From positions 101,452 to 165,451 of the forward strand of contig DATKPE010000038.1 in NCBI GenBank assembly GCA_035524335.1: DNA of 64,000 bases. Reading direction: 5' to 3'. Below the pieces are notes generated by a model. That model had not been told where the DNA came from. It worked only from the letters and a program-made list of their open reading frames with translations, and did no database searches. This DNA comes from DATKPE01 sp035524335. Its GTDB lineage: Bacteria > Bacteroidota > Ignavibacteria > UBA10030 > SZUA-254. Shown piece by piece: positions 16,460 to 25,585 of the stretch. A program made the translations under genes and the position numbers. Positions within the stretch are counted from its first letter, which is position 1. The number at the start of each line of letters is the position of its first letter.

Positions 16460-18748
16460 GTGTCGCAGATCGCCGGGATCCTGCTTCTCCTTGCGGCATA
16501 TTCGTCGTTCCTCTACGCCGGCATCGGCGACTGGAAGGTCTATACCGCGAAGCGAAATGTCAGGGATCTCGCCGTGACGGGATCGACCGTCTGGGCCGCA
16601 ACCAGCGGCGGCGCATTTTCCTATTCCTCCGTCAGCGGATCCTTTCAGACCTTTACCACCTCCGAAGGTCTCCGCTCCATCGATCTGACCGCCGCTGCTG
16701 CAGATTCCGCCGGCGGCATCTGGTTCGGCGCTTCAAACGGATACCTTCACCGCTACGTCCCCGCTACCGGGGCCTGGACATATCTCAGCGACCTCGCGGA
16801 CCTTCAGATTCCCCAAAAAGCTATACACGCACTTCGCGTCCGCGGCGATTCACTTTTTGTCTGCTCCGATTACGGCCTCAGTATCGTCCATATCTCCTCC
16901 TTTGAATTCGGCGACACCTATTCCCTCTTCGGGCCCTCCTCCCAGCGGATCAGCGGCACGGTCGTCGATATGGTGTTCTATCACGATTCCCTCTTCCTGG
17001 CGACCAGTTTCGGCGTCTGTGCGACGTCCCAGCTCAATCCCAACCCGTCCGTGCCCGAATCATGGCGGATCACGACCCATCTCCAGGGACTATTATCCGA
17101 CAACGTCACGGCGCTGGCGGATTTTCACGATACACTCTATGCAGGAACCGCAGGCGGGCTCGTTTATTACAACCAGTCCCAGTGGGCTGCCGTGCCCCGT
17201 GCCGCGGGCATCCCCGTCGCCGATGCTGCAGTGAGACCCGGCTGTACCACCTGCGCCGTGCCCGACCTGGGTGAACTCCGGTTTGTCTCGGGGGCGTCGC
17301 TCTACCGGCTGACATCTCTCGGTTCCCTGAGCAGTACGACCGGATCAGTTTCAACATCGCTTACCCGTCTGCCCCGCACCCGCTCGGACGCCGTCGGGAC
17401 AAACTCCGCGGGAATCGTCATGACCGGTACGGTGTGGAATTACCTTACTCCCCCGGGACCCGCATCGAACAACTTTGTCGGCATTGCCGTCGACAGCCGG
17501 GATAACGTCTGGGCGGGGACGGGAATCTCTTCGAATGACGGGTTTCTCCGGTTCGACGGAAAGAACTGGTCGGCCTATACGGTCGCAACTGACCCGCGCC
17601 TCGGTGCGAATAACTATTACAAAGTCTCCATCGGCCTGAACGACAGCAAATGGGTCTCGAGCTGGGGAAGCGGTGTGGCGCTTCTGGACGATAACGGAAT
17701 TCTGCGGAAGGTCCTCAACACCTCCGACGGCCTTCCGCCGACAGAGGACGCCCCTCCGTTCGTCGTCGTCGGCGGGGTTGCTGCGTCATCCGACGGCACT
17801 ACCTGGATCACCTCCCGGACACCGCCGGGAGACACGAGTCTCGTCCTGTTTCTCCCGGACTCGTCCCTCCGGTATGTCACCGGGTGCGGACCGGGCTGTC
17901 GGATGAGGAATCCGGTGAATGTCTTCGCCGATGTTGTGATTGACCAGAACGGAACGAAATGGTTTTCGAACTACAGCACCGTGGAACCGTATATCCCGGA
18001 CAGAGCGGTCGGTCTCTACTATTATAATGAGAGCCTCGCTCTGCCGGGGACGACGAACGGGTGGGGAAAACTCGGCACCGCGGACGGGCTTTCCAGCGCG
18101 CAGGTCTGGTCGGTCGCCGTCGACCAGGATAATGCCCTCTGGGTCGGGACCGACCAGGGTATCTCCATCATCTTCGATCCGTCTGTTCCGCAGGGGCGGG
18201 TCGCCGCCTATTATCCGCTCCGTGACCAGGTTATCCAGGCAATGGCGGTCGATCCGCTGAATAATAAATGGATAGGAACAAAACAGGGCGTGTTTGTTCT
18301 TTCGTCGGACGGAACCGTTGTGATGAATCATTATACGGCGGAGAATACATCCGGTAAGCTGGCCGACGATAATATTCTCTCGATAGCGGTCGATGGGCGG
18401 ACGGGGACGGTGTACTTCGGCACGCTCAGCGGCCTCTCGAGCCTGTCGACGACCGCAGTGACGCCTGTCCAGTCGTTCGGGGAACTTTCATTTTCACCCG
18501 ATCCCTTCTATCTGCCATCCGGAAAACAGATGGTGATCGACGGCCTCGTCCAGGGGTCGACGATAAAGATTCTCCGAGCCGACGGTGTGCTGGTGCGGGA
18601 ACTTCAGACGCCGGGAGGGCGCGTCGGATACTGGGACGGCAGAGACGGCCGCGGCAATCTGGTTGCCAGCGGTGTGTACATCGTGGTGGCCTACGGCGAG
18701 GACGGTTCCAATATTGCAAAAGGAAAGATCGCAGTGATACGAAAATAA
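16460..18748 (+). CDS. exported two-component-regulator-type beta-propeller protein with FlgD-like C-terminal domain
   Basis: 762 residues. A signal peptide (GILLLLAAYSSFLYAG) leads into two or so propellers made of 'Reg_prop' blades such as NALWVGTDQGISIIFD, NNKWIGTKQGVFVLSSDG and TVYFGTLSGLSSLS. In hybrid sensor kinases these blades bind ligands, but here there is no membrane helix, kinase or regulator part. The last 90 residues (from FSPDPFYLPSGKQ to GKIAVIRK) look like a FlgD/T9SS-type C-terminal Ig-like sorting domain, suggesting surface delivery. The start is GTG 16460 with GAGG upstream. It follows ribH by 17 bases, perhaps by chance. Confidence 0.75.
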   Translation: MSQIAGILLLLAAYSSFLYAGIGDWKVYTAKRNVRDLAVTGSTVWAATSGGAFSYSSVSGSFQTFTTSEGLRSIDLTAAAADSAGGIWFGASNGYLHRYVPATGAWTYLSDLADLQIPQKAIHALRVRGDSLFVCSDYGLSIVHISSFEFGDTYSLFGPSSQRISGTVVDMVFYHDSLFLATSFGVCATSQLNPNPSVPESWRITTHLQGLLSDNVTALADFHDTLYAGTAGGLVYYNQSQWAAVPRAAGIPVADAAVRPGCTTCAVPDLGELRFVSGASLYRLTSLGSLSSTTGSVSTSLTRLPRTRSDAVGTNSAGIVMTGTVWNYLTPPGPASNNFVGIAVDSRDNVWAGTGISSNDGFLRFDGKNWSAYTVATDPRLGANNYYKVSIGLNDSKWVSSWGSGVALLDDNGILRKVLNTSDGLPPTEDAPPFVVVGGVAASSDGTTWITSRTPPGDTSLVLFLPDSSLRYVTGCGPGCRMRNPVNVFADVVIDQNGTKWFSNYSTVEPYIPDRAVGLYYYNESLALPGTTNGWGKLGTADGLSSAQVWSVAVDQDNALWVGTDQGISIIFDPSVPQGRVAAYYPLRDQVIQAMAVDPLNNKWIGTKQGVFVLSSDGTVVMNHYTAENTSGKLADDNILSIAVDGRTGTVYFGTLSGLSSLSTTAVTPVQSFGELSFSPDPFYLPSGKQMVIDGLVQGSTIKILRADGVLVRELQTPGGRVGYWDGRDGRGNLVASGVYIVVAYGEDGSNIAKGKIAVIRK

Positions 18749-18824
18749 TTCAAACACAAACCACATATTGACGGGCAGTACGGGAGATGGGGAAGAAGAC
18801 GATTCTTTTGAGAGGAGCGGAGTC

Positions 18825-19112
18825 ATGGAAACTGAAAAAGTCGACAGCGGCGCAGAAAATATTTTTTCCAAACGCATCCGCGCCGGAAAACGGACCTATT
18901 TTTTTGATGTGAAGGCGACAAAATCGGCAAAGGATTTTTATGTCGTCATCACCGAAAGCAGAAGGGTATCCGAGGAAAAATACGAAAAGCACAAGGTGTT
19001 CCTCTACAAGGAGGACTTCCGCAAATTTACCGATGCGCTCAACGAAACCGTTGCGCACGTGGAACAGAACCTTCTGCAGAAACTCAATCAGCCCGTCGAG
19101 CCTGCGGCCTGA
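18825..19112 (+). CDS. PUR-like DNA/RNA-binding protein (DUF3276)
   Basis: 95 residues matching the DUF3276 family, small proteins with the PUR-alpha/Whirly fold common in Bacteroidota and Chlorobiota; homologues bind single-stranded nucleic acid. Features: IFSKRIRAGKRTYFFDVKAT at 13-32, SRRVSEEKYEKHKVFLYKED at 46-65, and a closing amphipathic helix. It is highly charged. The start is ATG 18825, seven bases after AGGAG; an upstream in-frame ATG at 18768 lacks support. A strong hairpin follows the stop directly. Confidence 0.85.
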   Translation: METEKVDSGAENIFSKRIRAGKRTYFFDVKATKSAKDFYVVITESRRVSEEKYEKHKVFLYKEDFRKFTDALNETVAHVEQNLLQKLNQPVEPAA

Positions 19113-19159
19113 CCGGCTCCCGGCCCGCTCAGGCCGTACCGGACATGACCGGGAGCCGG
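19113..19159 (+). terminator. 11-bp hairpin after the DUF3276 gene
   Basis: CCGGCTCCCGG (19113-19123) and CCGGGAGCCGG (19149-19159) form a perfect 11-bp stem starting at the base after the stop codon, with a 25-base loop. No T-run follows. Probable mRNA 3' end or Rho-dependent terminator. Confidence 0.5.
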
Positions 19160-19345
19160 ACGGCTCCTTTCGCCGGCCGTTCAGCGATATGCTGTCCGGA
19201 AATATTCCGTATTTTACGGCGGGTCCGCCGAGATCATAACACCTTCCGCCGGGGGTCTTCCGCGGAAGGCCTTTCCGGATATTTTCCTACCCGATCTTTC
19301 CCCATAGATGGGCGCCCGTTCAGCCGGCTCCGGACGCTGAGTATT

Positions 19346-19374
19346 TTGACTCTCGTCGCATTTTTTTCTATATT
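19346..19374 (+). promoter_or_regulatory. promoter of the yceD-rpmF-plsX-fab operon
   Basis: TTGACT (19346-19351), 17 bases including a T-rich stretch, TATATT (19369-19374). Start expected near 19381, 54 bases before the yceD ATG. Confidence 0.7.
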
Positions 19375-19434
19375 AAAGCGGTTTTTTGCAAAATTGGAGA
19401 GTTTTTCAGCGTTGACCTACATACTTGAGGCCCC

Positions 19435-19962
19435 ATGACATCTGAGACATCCGGTGAAAAGGGCCTGAAAATCAGGATTTCCGGACTCTCCAACGGTTTT
19501 CACGAATATCACTTCTCGGCGGAGCCGCCCGAGATCGGTCTGGACGGAAATTTCCGTCCCCCGGTCACTGTCGACGTTCAGCTGGATAAAACGACCCGCC
19601 AGATCCTCCTCCGTGCTGATATTTCTACGACGGGAGAGTTTGAATGTGATCGCTGCCTCGATCCGTTTCAGCTCGATCTCCGCACCGGATACACGCTTGT
19701 CTACCTGTACGACGAATCCGATGCTGCCCGGTACAATGAAGAGGAGGTGCAGATTATTGCGCCCGATACGGTGACGATCGATGTGGCCGAGGATGTGCGG
19801 CAGATGGTGATGCTCTCGGTCCCGCTGAAACTTTTGTGCAGGGAAGAATGCCGGGGTCTCTGTCCGGTCTGCGGTGTCAACCGCAACCGGGAATCGTGCG
19901 CGTGCAGTGAACAGAAGCGCGATCCGCGGTGGGATGCCCTCAACGGATTATTGAATACATAA
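19435..19962 (+). CDS. yceD: YceD family protein (DUF177)
   Basis: 175 residues. DUF177 proteins sit next to rpmF in most bacteria and help 23S rRNA or ribosome assembly. The C-terminal Cys cluster LLCREECRGLCPVCGVNRNR and a nearby CAC give a probable zinc site, and FECDRCLDPF near residue 65 is the conserved DUF177 phrase. Gene order yceD-rpmF-plsX-fabH is the classical one. It is the first gene of the operon, below a strong promoter; the ribosome site is not obvious. Confidence 0.85.
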   Translation: MTSETSGEKGLKIRISGLSNGFHEYHFSAEPPEIGLDGNFRPPVTVDVQLDKTTRQILLRADISTTGEFECDRCLDPFQLDLRTGYTLVYLYDESDAARYNEEEVQIIAPDTVTIDVAEDVRQMVMLSVPLKLLCREECRGLCPVCGVNRNRESCACSEQKRDPRWDALNGLLNT

Positions 19963-19988
19963 CAATCTTTCACGAGGAAGAAGGTTCC

Positions 19989-20171
19989 ATGCCAAATCCA
20001 AAACGACGACATTCAAAATCCCGCGGTGCGAAGCGCAGGACGCATTATAAGATCGGCAACCCGCCGATCGTGGAATGCCCGAACTGTCACGAACAGAAAA
20101 TGCCGCACCGCGCCTGTCCCAACTGCGGTTATTACAAGGGCCGGCCGGTTACCGTCACGAAAGAATCGTAA
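19989..20171 (+). CDS. rpmF: 50S ribosomal protein L32
   Basis: 60 residues. Basic N-terminus MPNPKRRHSKSRGAKRRTHY followed by a zinc ribbon, CPNCHEQKMPHRACPNCGYY, with both CxxC pairs kept (zinc-binding C+ type). The start ATG at 19989 has a strong purine-rich ribosome site (GAGGAAGAAGG). An open frame upstream to 19929 is not used. Lies between yceD and plsX as usual. Confidence 0.95.
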   Translation: MPNPKRRHSKSRGAKRRTHYKIGNPPIVECPNCHEQKMPHRACPNCGYYKGRPVTVTKES

Positions 20172-20270
20172 CTCCCGGCTGATGGCTGTTCACCCGAACG
20201 GTGTCCCGCCGTCATCCATCTCCTGCTCTCCGGAGCGGGTAACAGTCTCAGTGCCGCGCGCGCAGACCTC

Positions 20271-21290
20271 ATGAAGAATCAACCCAAGCGTACCCGGATC
20301 GTGGTCGATGCCATGGGAGGAGATTTTGCCCCGGGGAATATTCTGGCCGGCGCCTGCGAAGCACTGCGCGAAGCGGGGGATCGGTTAGAGATCTCCTTCG
20401 CCGGTCCCAAGGATGTCATCGAACACGGCATGGCGTCCGTGAATCACGAGGGGCTGACCTATGGGATACTGCACGCTCCCGAGGTGATCGGCATGAATGA
20501 CGGGGCCACGGCGGCGGTCAAGCAGAAAAAAGATTCCTCCATCGCCCTTGGAATATCCGCCCAGCCGGCAGGCCGCGCCGACGCGTTCGTCAGCGCCGGA
20601 CATACCGGCGCGGTCATGTCCGCTTCCACGCTCATACTCGGCAGACTTCCCGGCATCAGCCGGCCGACAATCGGCGCATTTTTCCCGACCGAAACCGGTG
20701 TTGCTTTGCTTGTGGACGCCGGGGCCAATGTCGATTGCAAAGCACAGCACCTCCTTGAATTCGGCATCATGGGAAGCATCTACGCGCACAGCATGTTCGA
20801 TATTGCCCGGCCGTCCGTGGGCCTCCTGAGCATCGGCGAGGAACCGTCGAAAGGGAACGCTGTGTCGCTCGAAGCCTACGATCTGCTCGCCAAAAGCCGA
20901 CTGAATTTCATCGGCAACATCGAAGGACGGGACATTCTAAAAGCAAAGGCCAATGTCGTCGTCTGCGACGGTTTCGTGGGAAATATCGTTCTGAAATTTG
21001 CCGAAAGCGTTCTCGATCTTCTCCGATCGAAATTCCGCGCGTATGCCGCCCGGGATCTCGTGCGAAAAATCCGTGTCGGCCTCATGTACGGCACGCTGAA
21101 AAACATTCTGAAGGATTTCGATTATCAGGAACACGGCGGCGTCCCGCTCCTCGGCGTCAACGGAATCTCGATCATCGGCCACGGCAAGTCGACCCCGAAA
21201 GCCGTCAAGAACATGATCCTGAAAGCGGACGAAATGGCGCGAAAGAATATCAACCAGAGAATTAAAGAATCACTCGTGAACCAGCAATGA
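20271..21290 (+). CDS. plsX: phosphate acyltransferase PlsX
   Basis: Converts acyl-ACP to acyl-phosphate for phospholipid synthesis on the inner face of the membrane. The N-terminus IVVDAMGGDFAPGNILAGA is the family signature, followed by VSAGHTGAVMSAS and FVGNIVLKFAESV. Length 339 is normal. The gap of 99 bases after rpmF has no clear promoter. The stop overlaps the fabH start (ATGA). Confidence 0.95.
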   Translation: MKNQPKRTRIVVDAMGGDFAPGNILAGACEALREAGDRLEISFAGPKDVIEHGMASVNHEGLTYGILHAPEVIGMNDGATAAVKQKKDSSIALGISAQPAGRADAFVSAGHTGAVMSASTLILGRLPGISRPTIGAFFPTETGVALLVDAGANVDCKAQHLLEFGIMGSIYAHSMFDIARPSVGLLSIGEEPSKGNAVSLEAYDLLAKSRLNFIGNIEGRDILKAKANVVVCDGFVGNIVLKFAESVLDLLRSKFRAYAARDLVRKIRVGLMYGTLKNILKDFDYQEHGGVPLLGVNGISIIGHGKSTPKAVKNMILKADEMARKNINQRIKESLVNQQ

Positions 21291-22306
21291 CCGAACCACG
21301 TACACTGCGCGCGGCTGTCACGGCGGTGGGACAGTACCTCCCCGAGCGGATCCTGTCGAACGCCGATCTTGAAAAGATGGTCGATACCACGGATGAATGG
21401 ATCCGCACACGAACCGGCATCCGGGAGCGGCGGATTCTTGATCATGGCGCCACCTCCGATATGGGATCTAAAGCGGTTCAGGATCTTCTGCGCAAACGCG
21501 GGATTTCCCCGGCGGAGATAGATGTGATCATCGTATCGACCGTCACCCCGGATATGTTCTTCCCGTCGACCGCCTGCCTCATTCAGCACAACGTCGGAGC
21601 TTCGAAGGCGTGGGGGTTCGATGTTTCAGCCGCATGCTCGGGATTTCTCTTTGCCCTCGTTGTCGGTTCCCAGCTGATCGAATCGGGAAGACATAAAAAG
21701 GTTGTGGTGGTCGGCGCCGACAAAATGAGTTCCATCACCGACTATAAGGACCGGAACACCTGCATCCTCTTCGGAGATGCCGCGGCCGCGGTCCTGCTCG
21801 AACCGAGCGACGACCCTTCCCTCGGCATCATCGATCACAGACTGTACATCGACGGTTCCGGCGCTCCGTATCTCTATATGAAAGGCGGCGGGAGTCTCAA
21901 CCCCCCGACCCATGCCACCGTCGACCAGAAGATGCACACCCTCTATCAGGACGGAAAATCGGTTTTCAAGGTTGCCGTGCTCGGCATGGCCGACGTCTCG
22001 GAAGAAATCATGAAGGCGCACAACCTCACCGGCGCCGATGTCGATTACCTCGTTCCCCATCAGGCGAATCTCCGGATCATCGATGCCTGCCGCGAACGGA
22101 TGGGACTCGACCCGTCGAAAGTGATGATCAATATCGATAAATACGGCAATACGACCGCCGCCACGATTCCGCTCTGCCTCTCGGAATGGTGGACCGGGGG
22201 AAAACTTCGCCGCGGACACACCCTCGTTCTCTCGAGTTTCGGCGCAGGGTGGACATGGGGCGCCGTTCTTGTGAAATGGTCCGCCGGTGCGCCGGCGGTA
22301 TCCTGA
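21287..22306 (+). CDS. fabH: beta-ketoacyl-ACP synthase III
   Basis: Starts fatty acid synthesis by condensing an acyl-CoA with malonyl-ACP. Catalytic triad visible: Cys117 in VSAACSGFLFAL, His in VPHQANLRIIDA and Asn in DKYGNTTAATIPL. The entry motif TDEWIRTRTGIRERRI at 35-50 is standard. 339 residues. The start overlaps the plsX stop by four bases. Confidence 0.95.
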   Translation: MTEPRTLRAAVTAVGQYLPERILSNADLEKMVDTTDEWIRTRTGIRERRILDHGATSDMGSKAVQDLLRKRGISPAEIDVIIVSTVTPDMFFPSTACLIQHNVGASKAWGFDVSAACSGFLFALVVGSQLIESGRHKKVVVVGADKMSSITDYKDRNTCILFGDAAAAVLLEPSDDPSLGIIDHRLYIDGSGAPYLYMKGGGSLNPPTHATVDQKMHTLYQDGKSVFKVAVLGMADVSEEIMKAHNLTGADVDYLVPHQANLRIIDACRERMGLDPSKVMINIDKYGNTTAATIPLCLSEWWTGGKLRRGHTLVLSSFGAGWTWGAVLVKWSAGAPAVS

Positions 22307-22318
22307 GCTGAACCGACA

Positions 22319-23239
22319 ATGGACAAGACCGCATATATTTTTCCCGGACAGGGCTCGCAGTACGTCGGCATGGGCAAGGACCTGTGCGCGGCATTCTCCG
22401 CCGCCCGCGACCTTTTCGACAGGGCGGACGGGATTCTCGGGGTGAAACTCAGTTCCATCTGCTTCGAGGGACCGGAGGATGTTCTGAAACAGACGGCGAA
22501 CACCCAGCCCGCGATATTTGTCCATAGTCTTGCCGCCGCCCGGCTGAAGCAGGGGGAACCGGCCGCCATGACCGCCGGACATTCGCTCGGCGAATACAGC
22601 GCCCTCGTCCACGCGGGTGCGCTGACCTTCGAGGACGGCCTTCGGCTCGTTCGCCTGCGCGGAGAACTGATGCAGCGCGCCGGCGAGGAACGGCCCGGCA
22701 CCATGGCCGCGGTTGTCGGCCTGGATCCGGAAGCGGTGGAGCAGTGCTGCCGGCGGGCTTCTGCCGAGGGGATCGTCCAGTGCGCGAATTTCAATTCGCC
22801 CGGTCAGATTGTCATCAGCGGTTCGGTGGCGGGTGTCCGCGCCGCGATGGCGTTCGCGAAGGAAACGGGGGCGAAACTGGTGAAGGAGCTGGTCGTCAGC
22901 GGCGCGTTTCATTCTCCGCTGATGGAGAGCGCCAGAAACGGTCTCCGGGAAGCGCTCGGAAAAACGGCTCTGCATGACGCAAAAATCCCTGTTTATGCGA
23001 ATGTTACCGCCGGAGGTGTGCAAAAAGCGGAAGAAATTCGTACATTACTCGACCGTCAGCTGATAAGCCCGGTGCGCTGGGAAGAATCGGTGCGTGCAAT
23101 GATCTCCGCGGGCACGGGGAAGTTCGTCGAACTCGGACCGGGGAAGGTACTGCAGGGACTTGTGAAGAGAATCGACGCCTCGGTGCATGTGTCGGGCATC
23201 GATAAAACAAGCGATGTGCAGACAGTTGTGACGGCATGA
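22319..23239 (+). CDS. fabD: malonyl-CoA:ACP transacylase
   Basis: Loads malonyl groups onto acyl carrier protein. Active Ser89 sits in AGHSLGEYSAL and the partner His198 in SGAFHSPLM; N-terminal FPGQGSQYVGMGKDL is the family start. 306 residues. It begins 12 bases after fabH and is followed by fabG four bases later. Confidence 0.95.
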   Translation: MDKTAYIFPGQGSQYVGMGKDLCAAFSAARDLFDRADGILGVKLSSICFEGPEDVLKQTANTQPAIFVHSLAAARLKQGEPAAMTAGHSLGEYSALVHAGALTFEDGLRLVRLRGELMQRAGEERPGTMAAVVGLDPEAVEQCCRRASAEGIVQCANFNSPGQIVISGSVAGVRAAMAFAKETGAKLVKELVVSGAFHSPLMESARNGLREALGKTALHDAKIPVYANVTAGGVQKAEEIRTLLDRQLISPVRWEESVRAMISAGTGKFVELGPGKVLQGLVKRIDASVHVSGIDKTSDVQTVVTA

Positions 23240-23243
23240 AGCC

Positions 23244-23990
23244 ATGGAATCCCTGAAGGGGAAAATAGCGCTGGTAACGGGCGGATCCCGGGGAATCGGG
23301 CGGGCGATAGCTCGTTCGCTGGCGGAAGCCGGGGCCGATGTGCTGATCGTGTATCGGTCTGCCGCGGCGGAAGCCGGAGAAGCGGTGCAGGAAATCCGCG
23401 GGATGGGGCGGAATGCCGAGGCGTTTCAGGCGGATGTCGGATCTGCCACCGGTTCCCGGGAAGTTGTCGATCTTGTCCTCAAAAAGTACGGCCGTATCGA
23501 TATTCTGGTGAATAACGCAGGAATAACGCGGGATGGATTGCTCATGCGGATGGCCGAGGAGGACTGGGACATGGTTCTGAACACGAATCTTCGGAGCGTT
23601 TTTACGATTACGAAGGCCGCCATCCGGCCGATGATGGGCCAGCGGTCGGGTAAAATCATCAACATCACTTCCATTGCGGGAGTGACGGGAAATGCCGGCC
23701 AGACGAATTACGCGGCGTCGAAAGCCGGAATGATCGGGTTCACCAAGTCGCTGGCGAAGGAGCTTGGCTCGAGGAACATTCAGGTCAACGCGGTGGCGCC
23801 GGGATTCATAGAGACCGACATGACGGCGGCGCTGACGGAAGACCAGCGCAGGAAGCTTGCGGATATGATACCGCTGAAGAGGACGGGGAAACCCGCAGAG
23901 GTTGCGTCGCTCGTGGCATTTCTCGCCTCCCCGGCGTCGGATTACATCACCGGGCAGGTGATCTGTGTCGATGGCGGCATGGTCATGTAA
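23244..23990 (+). CDS. fabG: 3-oxoacyl-ACP reductase
   Basis: NADPH-dependent short-chain dehydrogenase of the elongation cycle. Rossmann loop TGGSRGIGRA at 12-21, NNAG near 90, catalytic Ser143, Tyr156 and Lys160 (YAASK). 248 residues, typical. Its C-terminus SDYITGQVICVDGGMVM is standard for FabG. Confidence 0.95.
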   Translation: MESLKGKIALVTGGSRGIGRAIARSLAEAGADVLIVYRSAAAEAGEAVQEIRGMGRNAEAFQADVGSATGSREVVDLVLKKYGRIDILVNNAGITRDGLLMRMAEEDWDMVLNTNLRSVFTITKAAIRPMMGQRSGKIINITSIAGVTGNAGQTNYAASKAGMIGFTKSLAKELGSRNIQVNAVAPGFIETDMTAALTEDQRRKLADMIPLKRTGKPAEVASLVAFLASPASDYITGQVICVDGGMVM

Positions 23991-24041
23991 GTACGGATAT
24001 CGTTAATTCACGCAGGACTATCAATAAAAGGAGACGCACGT

Positions 24042-24278
24042 ATGGCAGATGTCGAAGCAAAAGTCAGGGAAATCATCATGAACAAGCTTGGCGTGGAGGC
24101 GTCGCAGGTGACGCCTGCGGCATCGTTCACGAATGATCTGGGCGCCGATTCCCTGGATACCGTCGAGCTCGTCATGGAGTTCGAGAAGGCGTTCAACCTC
24201 CAGATCCCCGACGAGGATGCAGAAAAGATCGCGACCGTCGGCGACGCCATCAACTATCTTTCCGGCAAGGTTTCGTAA
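24042..24278 (+). CDS. acpP: acyl carrier protein
   Basis: 78 residues, acidic, four-helix. Ser37 in LGADSLDTVELV receives the phosphopantetheine arm. A strong ribosome site (AAAGGAG) lies eight bases before the ATG, as expected for a highly made protein. Lies between fabG and fabF. Confidence 0.96.
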   Translation: MADVEAKVREIIMNKLGVEASQVTPAASFTNDLGADSLDTVELVMEFEKAFNLQIPDEDAEKIATVGDAINYLSGKVS

Positions 24279-24311
24279 GGGTGGTCTGAACGTGACCAGA
24301 GGGGAACACGC

Positions 24312-25574
24312 ATGAGCACCAACACACAGAGGCGACGTGTCGTCATCACCGGCATGGGTGCCGTCACTCCGATCGGCCTGAACGTCCAGGAATTCTGGAT
24401 CAATTCGCTGGCGGGAAAAAGCGGCGCCGGGCACATCACCAGTTTTGATGTGAGCCAGTACGATACGAAAATCGGCTGCGAGGTCAAGGGATTCGATCCG
24501 TTGAATTTCATTGACCGCAAGACCATCAACCGGATGGATCTCTTCACCCAGTACGCCATGGCCTGTGCGGAAATGGGCGTGAAGGATTCCGGGCTCAACC
24601 TGGAACAGGAAAACAGGGAGCGTATCGGTGTCATATACGGCTCGGGCATCGGCGGGATGTGGACGTGGCACCGTCAGATGCACACGGTCTATGAAACGGG
24701 CGGACCACACCGCATCAGTCCGTTCTTCGTGCCGATGATGATAGCGGATATCGCCGCCGGCTATATCTCGATGCGCTTCAATGCGAAGGGACCCAACTAC
24801 GCAACCACCTCCGCATGCGCCACATCCTCCCACGCCATCGCTGACGCATTCATGCTGATCCAGCGGGGGAGCGCCGATGTGATGCTGACGGGGGGTTCGG
24901 AAGCGGCCATCACTCCGATGGGCGTCGGCGGATTCAACGCCATGAAGGCGCTGTCGACCCGGAACGATGCACCAGCCAGAGCCAGCCGTCCATTCGACCT
25001 TCAGCGCGACGGTTTTGTCATGGGCGAGGGGGCGGGCATGCTCGTCCTCGAGGAGATGCATCATGCGCTCACCCGCGGGGCGCGGATCTACGCCGAATTG
25101 GTGGGGATCGGGCTCACCGGCGATGCGTACCACATCACCCAGCCTGCACCCGGCGGGGAAGGAGCCATCCGTTCCATGCGGCTCTGCCTCGAGGATGCCG
25201 GCGTCAAACCGCAGGAGGTCGACTACATCAACGCTCACGGGACCTCCACGCCGTTCAACGACAAATCGGAAACCCAGGCGATCAAATCGGTCTTCGGCGA
25301 ACATGCCTACAAGGTGCACATCAGTTCGACGAAATCGATGACCGGTCACCTGCTCGGAGCGGCCGGAGCCATCGAGGCGATCATTGCGGCTCTTGCAATA
25401 CAGCAGGATCAGATACCGCCGACGATCAACTACGAGACGCCCGATCCGGATTGCGATCTGAACTACGTGCCGAACACCTCGATCCGGAAACCGGTGCACG
25501 CCGCGCTCAGCAACACGTTCGGGTTCGGAGGGCATAACGCTTCCCTGCTCTTCAAAAAATTCACCGAAAAATGA
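24312..25574 (+). CDS. fabF: beta-ketoacyl-ACP synthase II
   Basis: Elongating condensing enzyme. Cys169 in ATTSACATSSHAI, His in YINAHGTSTPFND and His in STKSMTGHLLGAAGAIE form the active site. 420 residues. GAGGGG lies nine bases before the ATG. It is part of the fabHDG-acpP-fabF chain and is followed by rnc. Confidence 0.95.
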   Translation: MSTNTQRRRVVITGMGAVTPIGLNVQEFWINSLAGKSGAGHITSFDVSQYDTKIGCEVKGFDPLNFIDRKTINRMDLFTQYAMACAEMGVKDSGLNLEQENRERIGVIYGSGIGGMWTWHRQMHTVYETGGPHRISPFFVPMMIADIAAGYISMRFNAKGPNYATTSACATSSHAIADAFMLIQRGSADVMLTGGSEAAITPMGVGGFNAMKALSTRNDAPARASRPFDLQRDGFVMGEGAGMLVLEEMHHALTRGARIYAELVGIGLTGDAYHITQPAPGGEGAIRSMRLCLEDAGVKPQEVDYINAHGTSTPFNDKSETQAIKSVFGEHAYKVHISSTKSMTGHLLGAAGAIEAIIAALAIQQDQIPPTINYETPDPDCDLNYVPNTSIRKPVHAALSNTFGFGGHNASLLFKKFTEK

Positions 25575-25585
25575 TCTAACCCGGG

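Larger units (their letters stand above)
19113..19434. other. 322-base intergenic stretch
   Basis: No gene recognised. It holds the hairpin at 19113-19159, a second 8-bp hairpin (CCTTCCGC 19242-19249 with GCGGAAGG 19262-19269) and the promoter of the fatty acid operon at 19346-19374. Confidence 0.6.
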
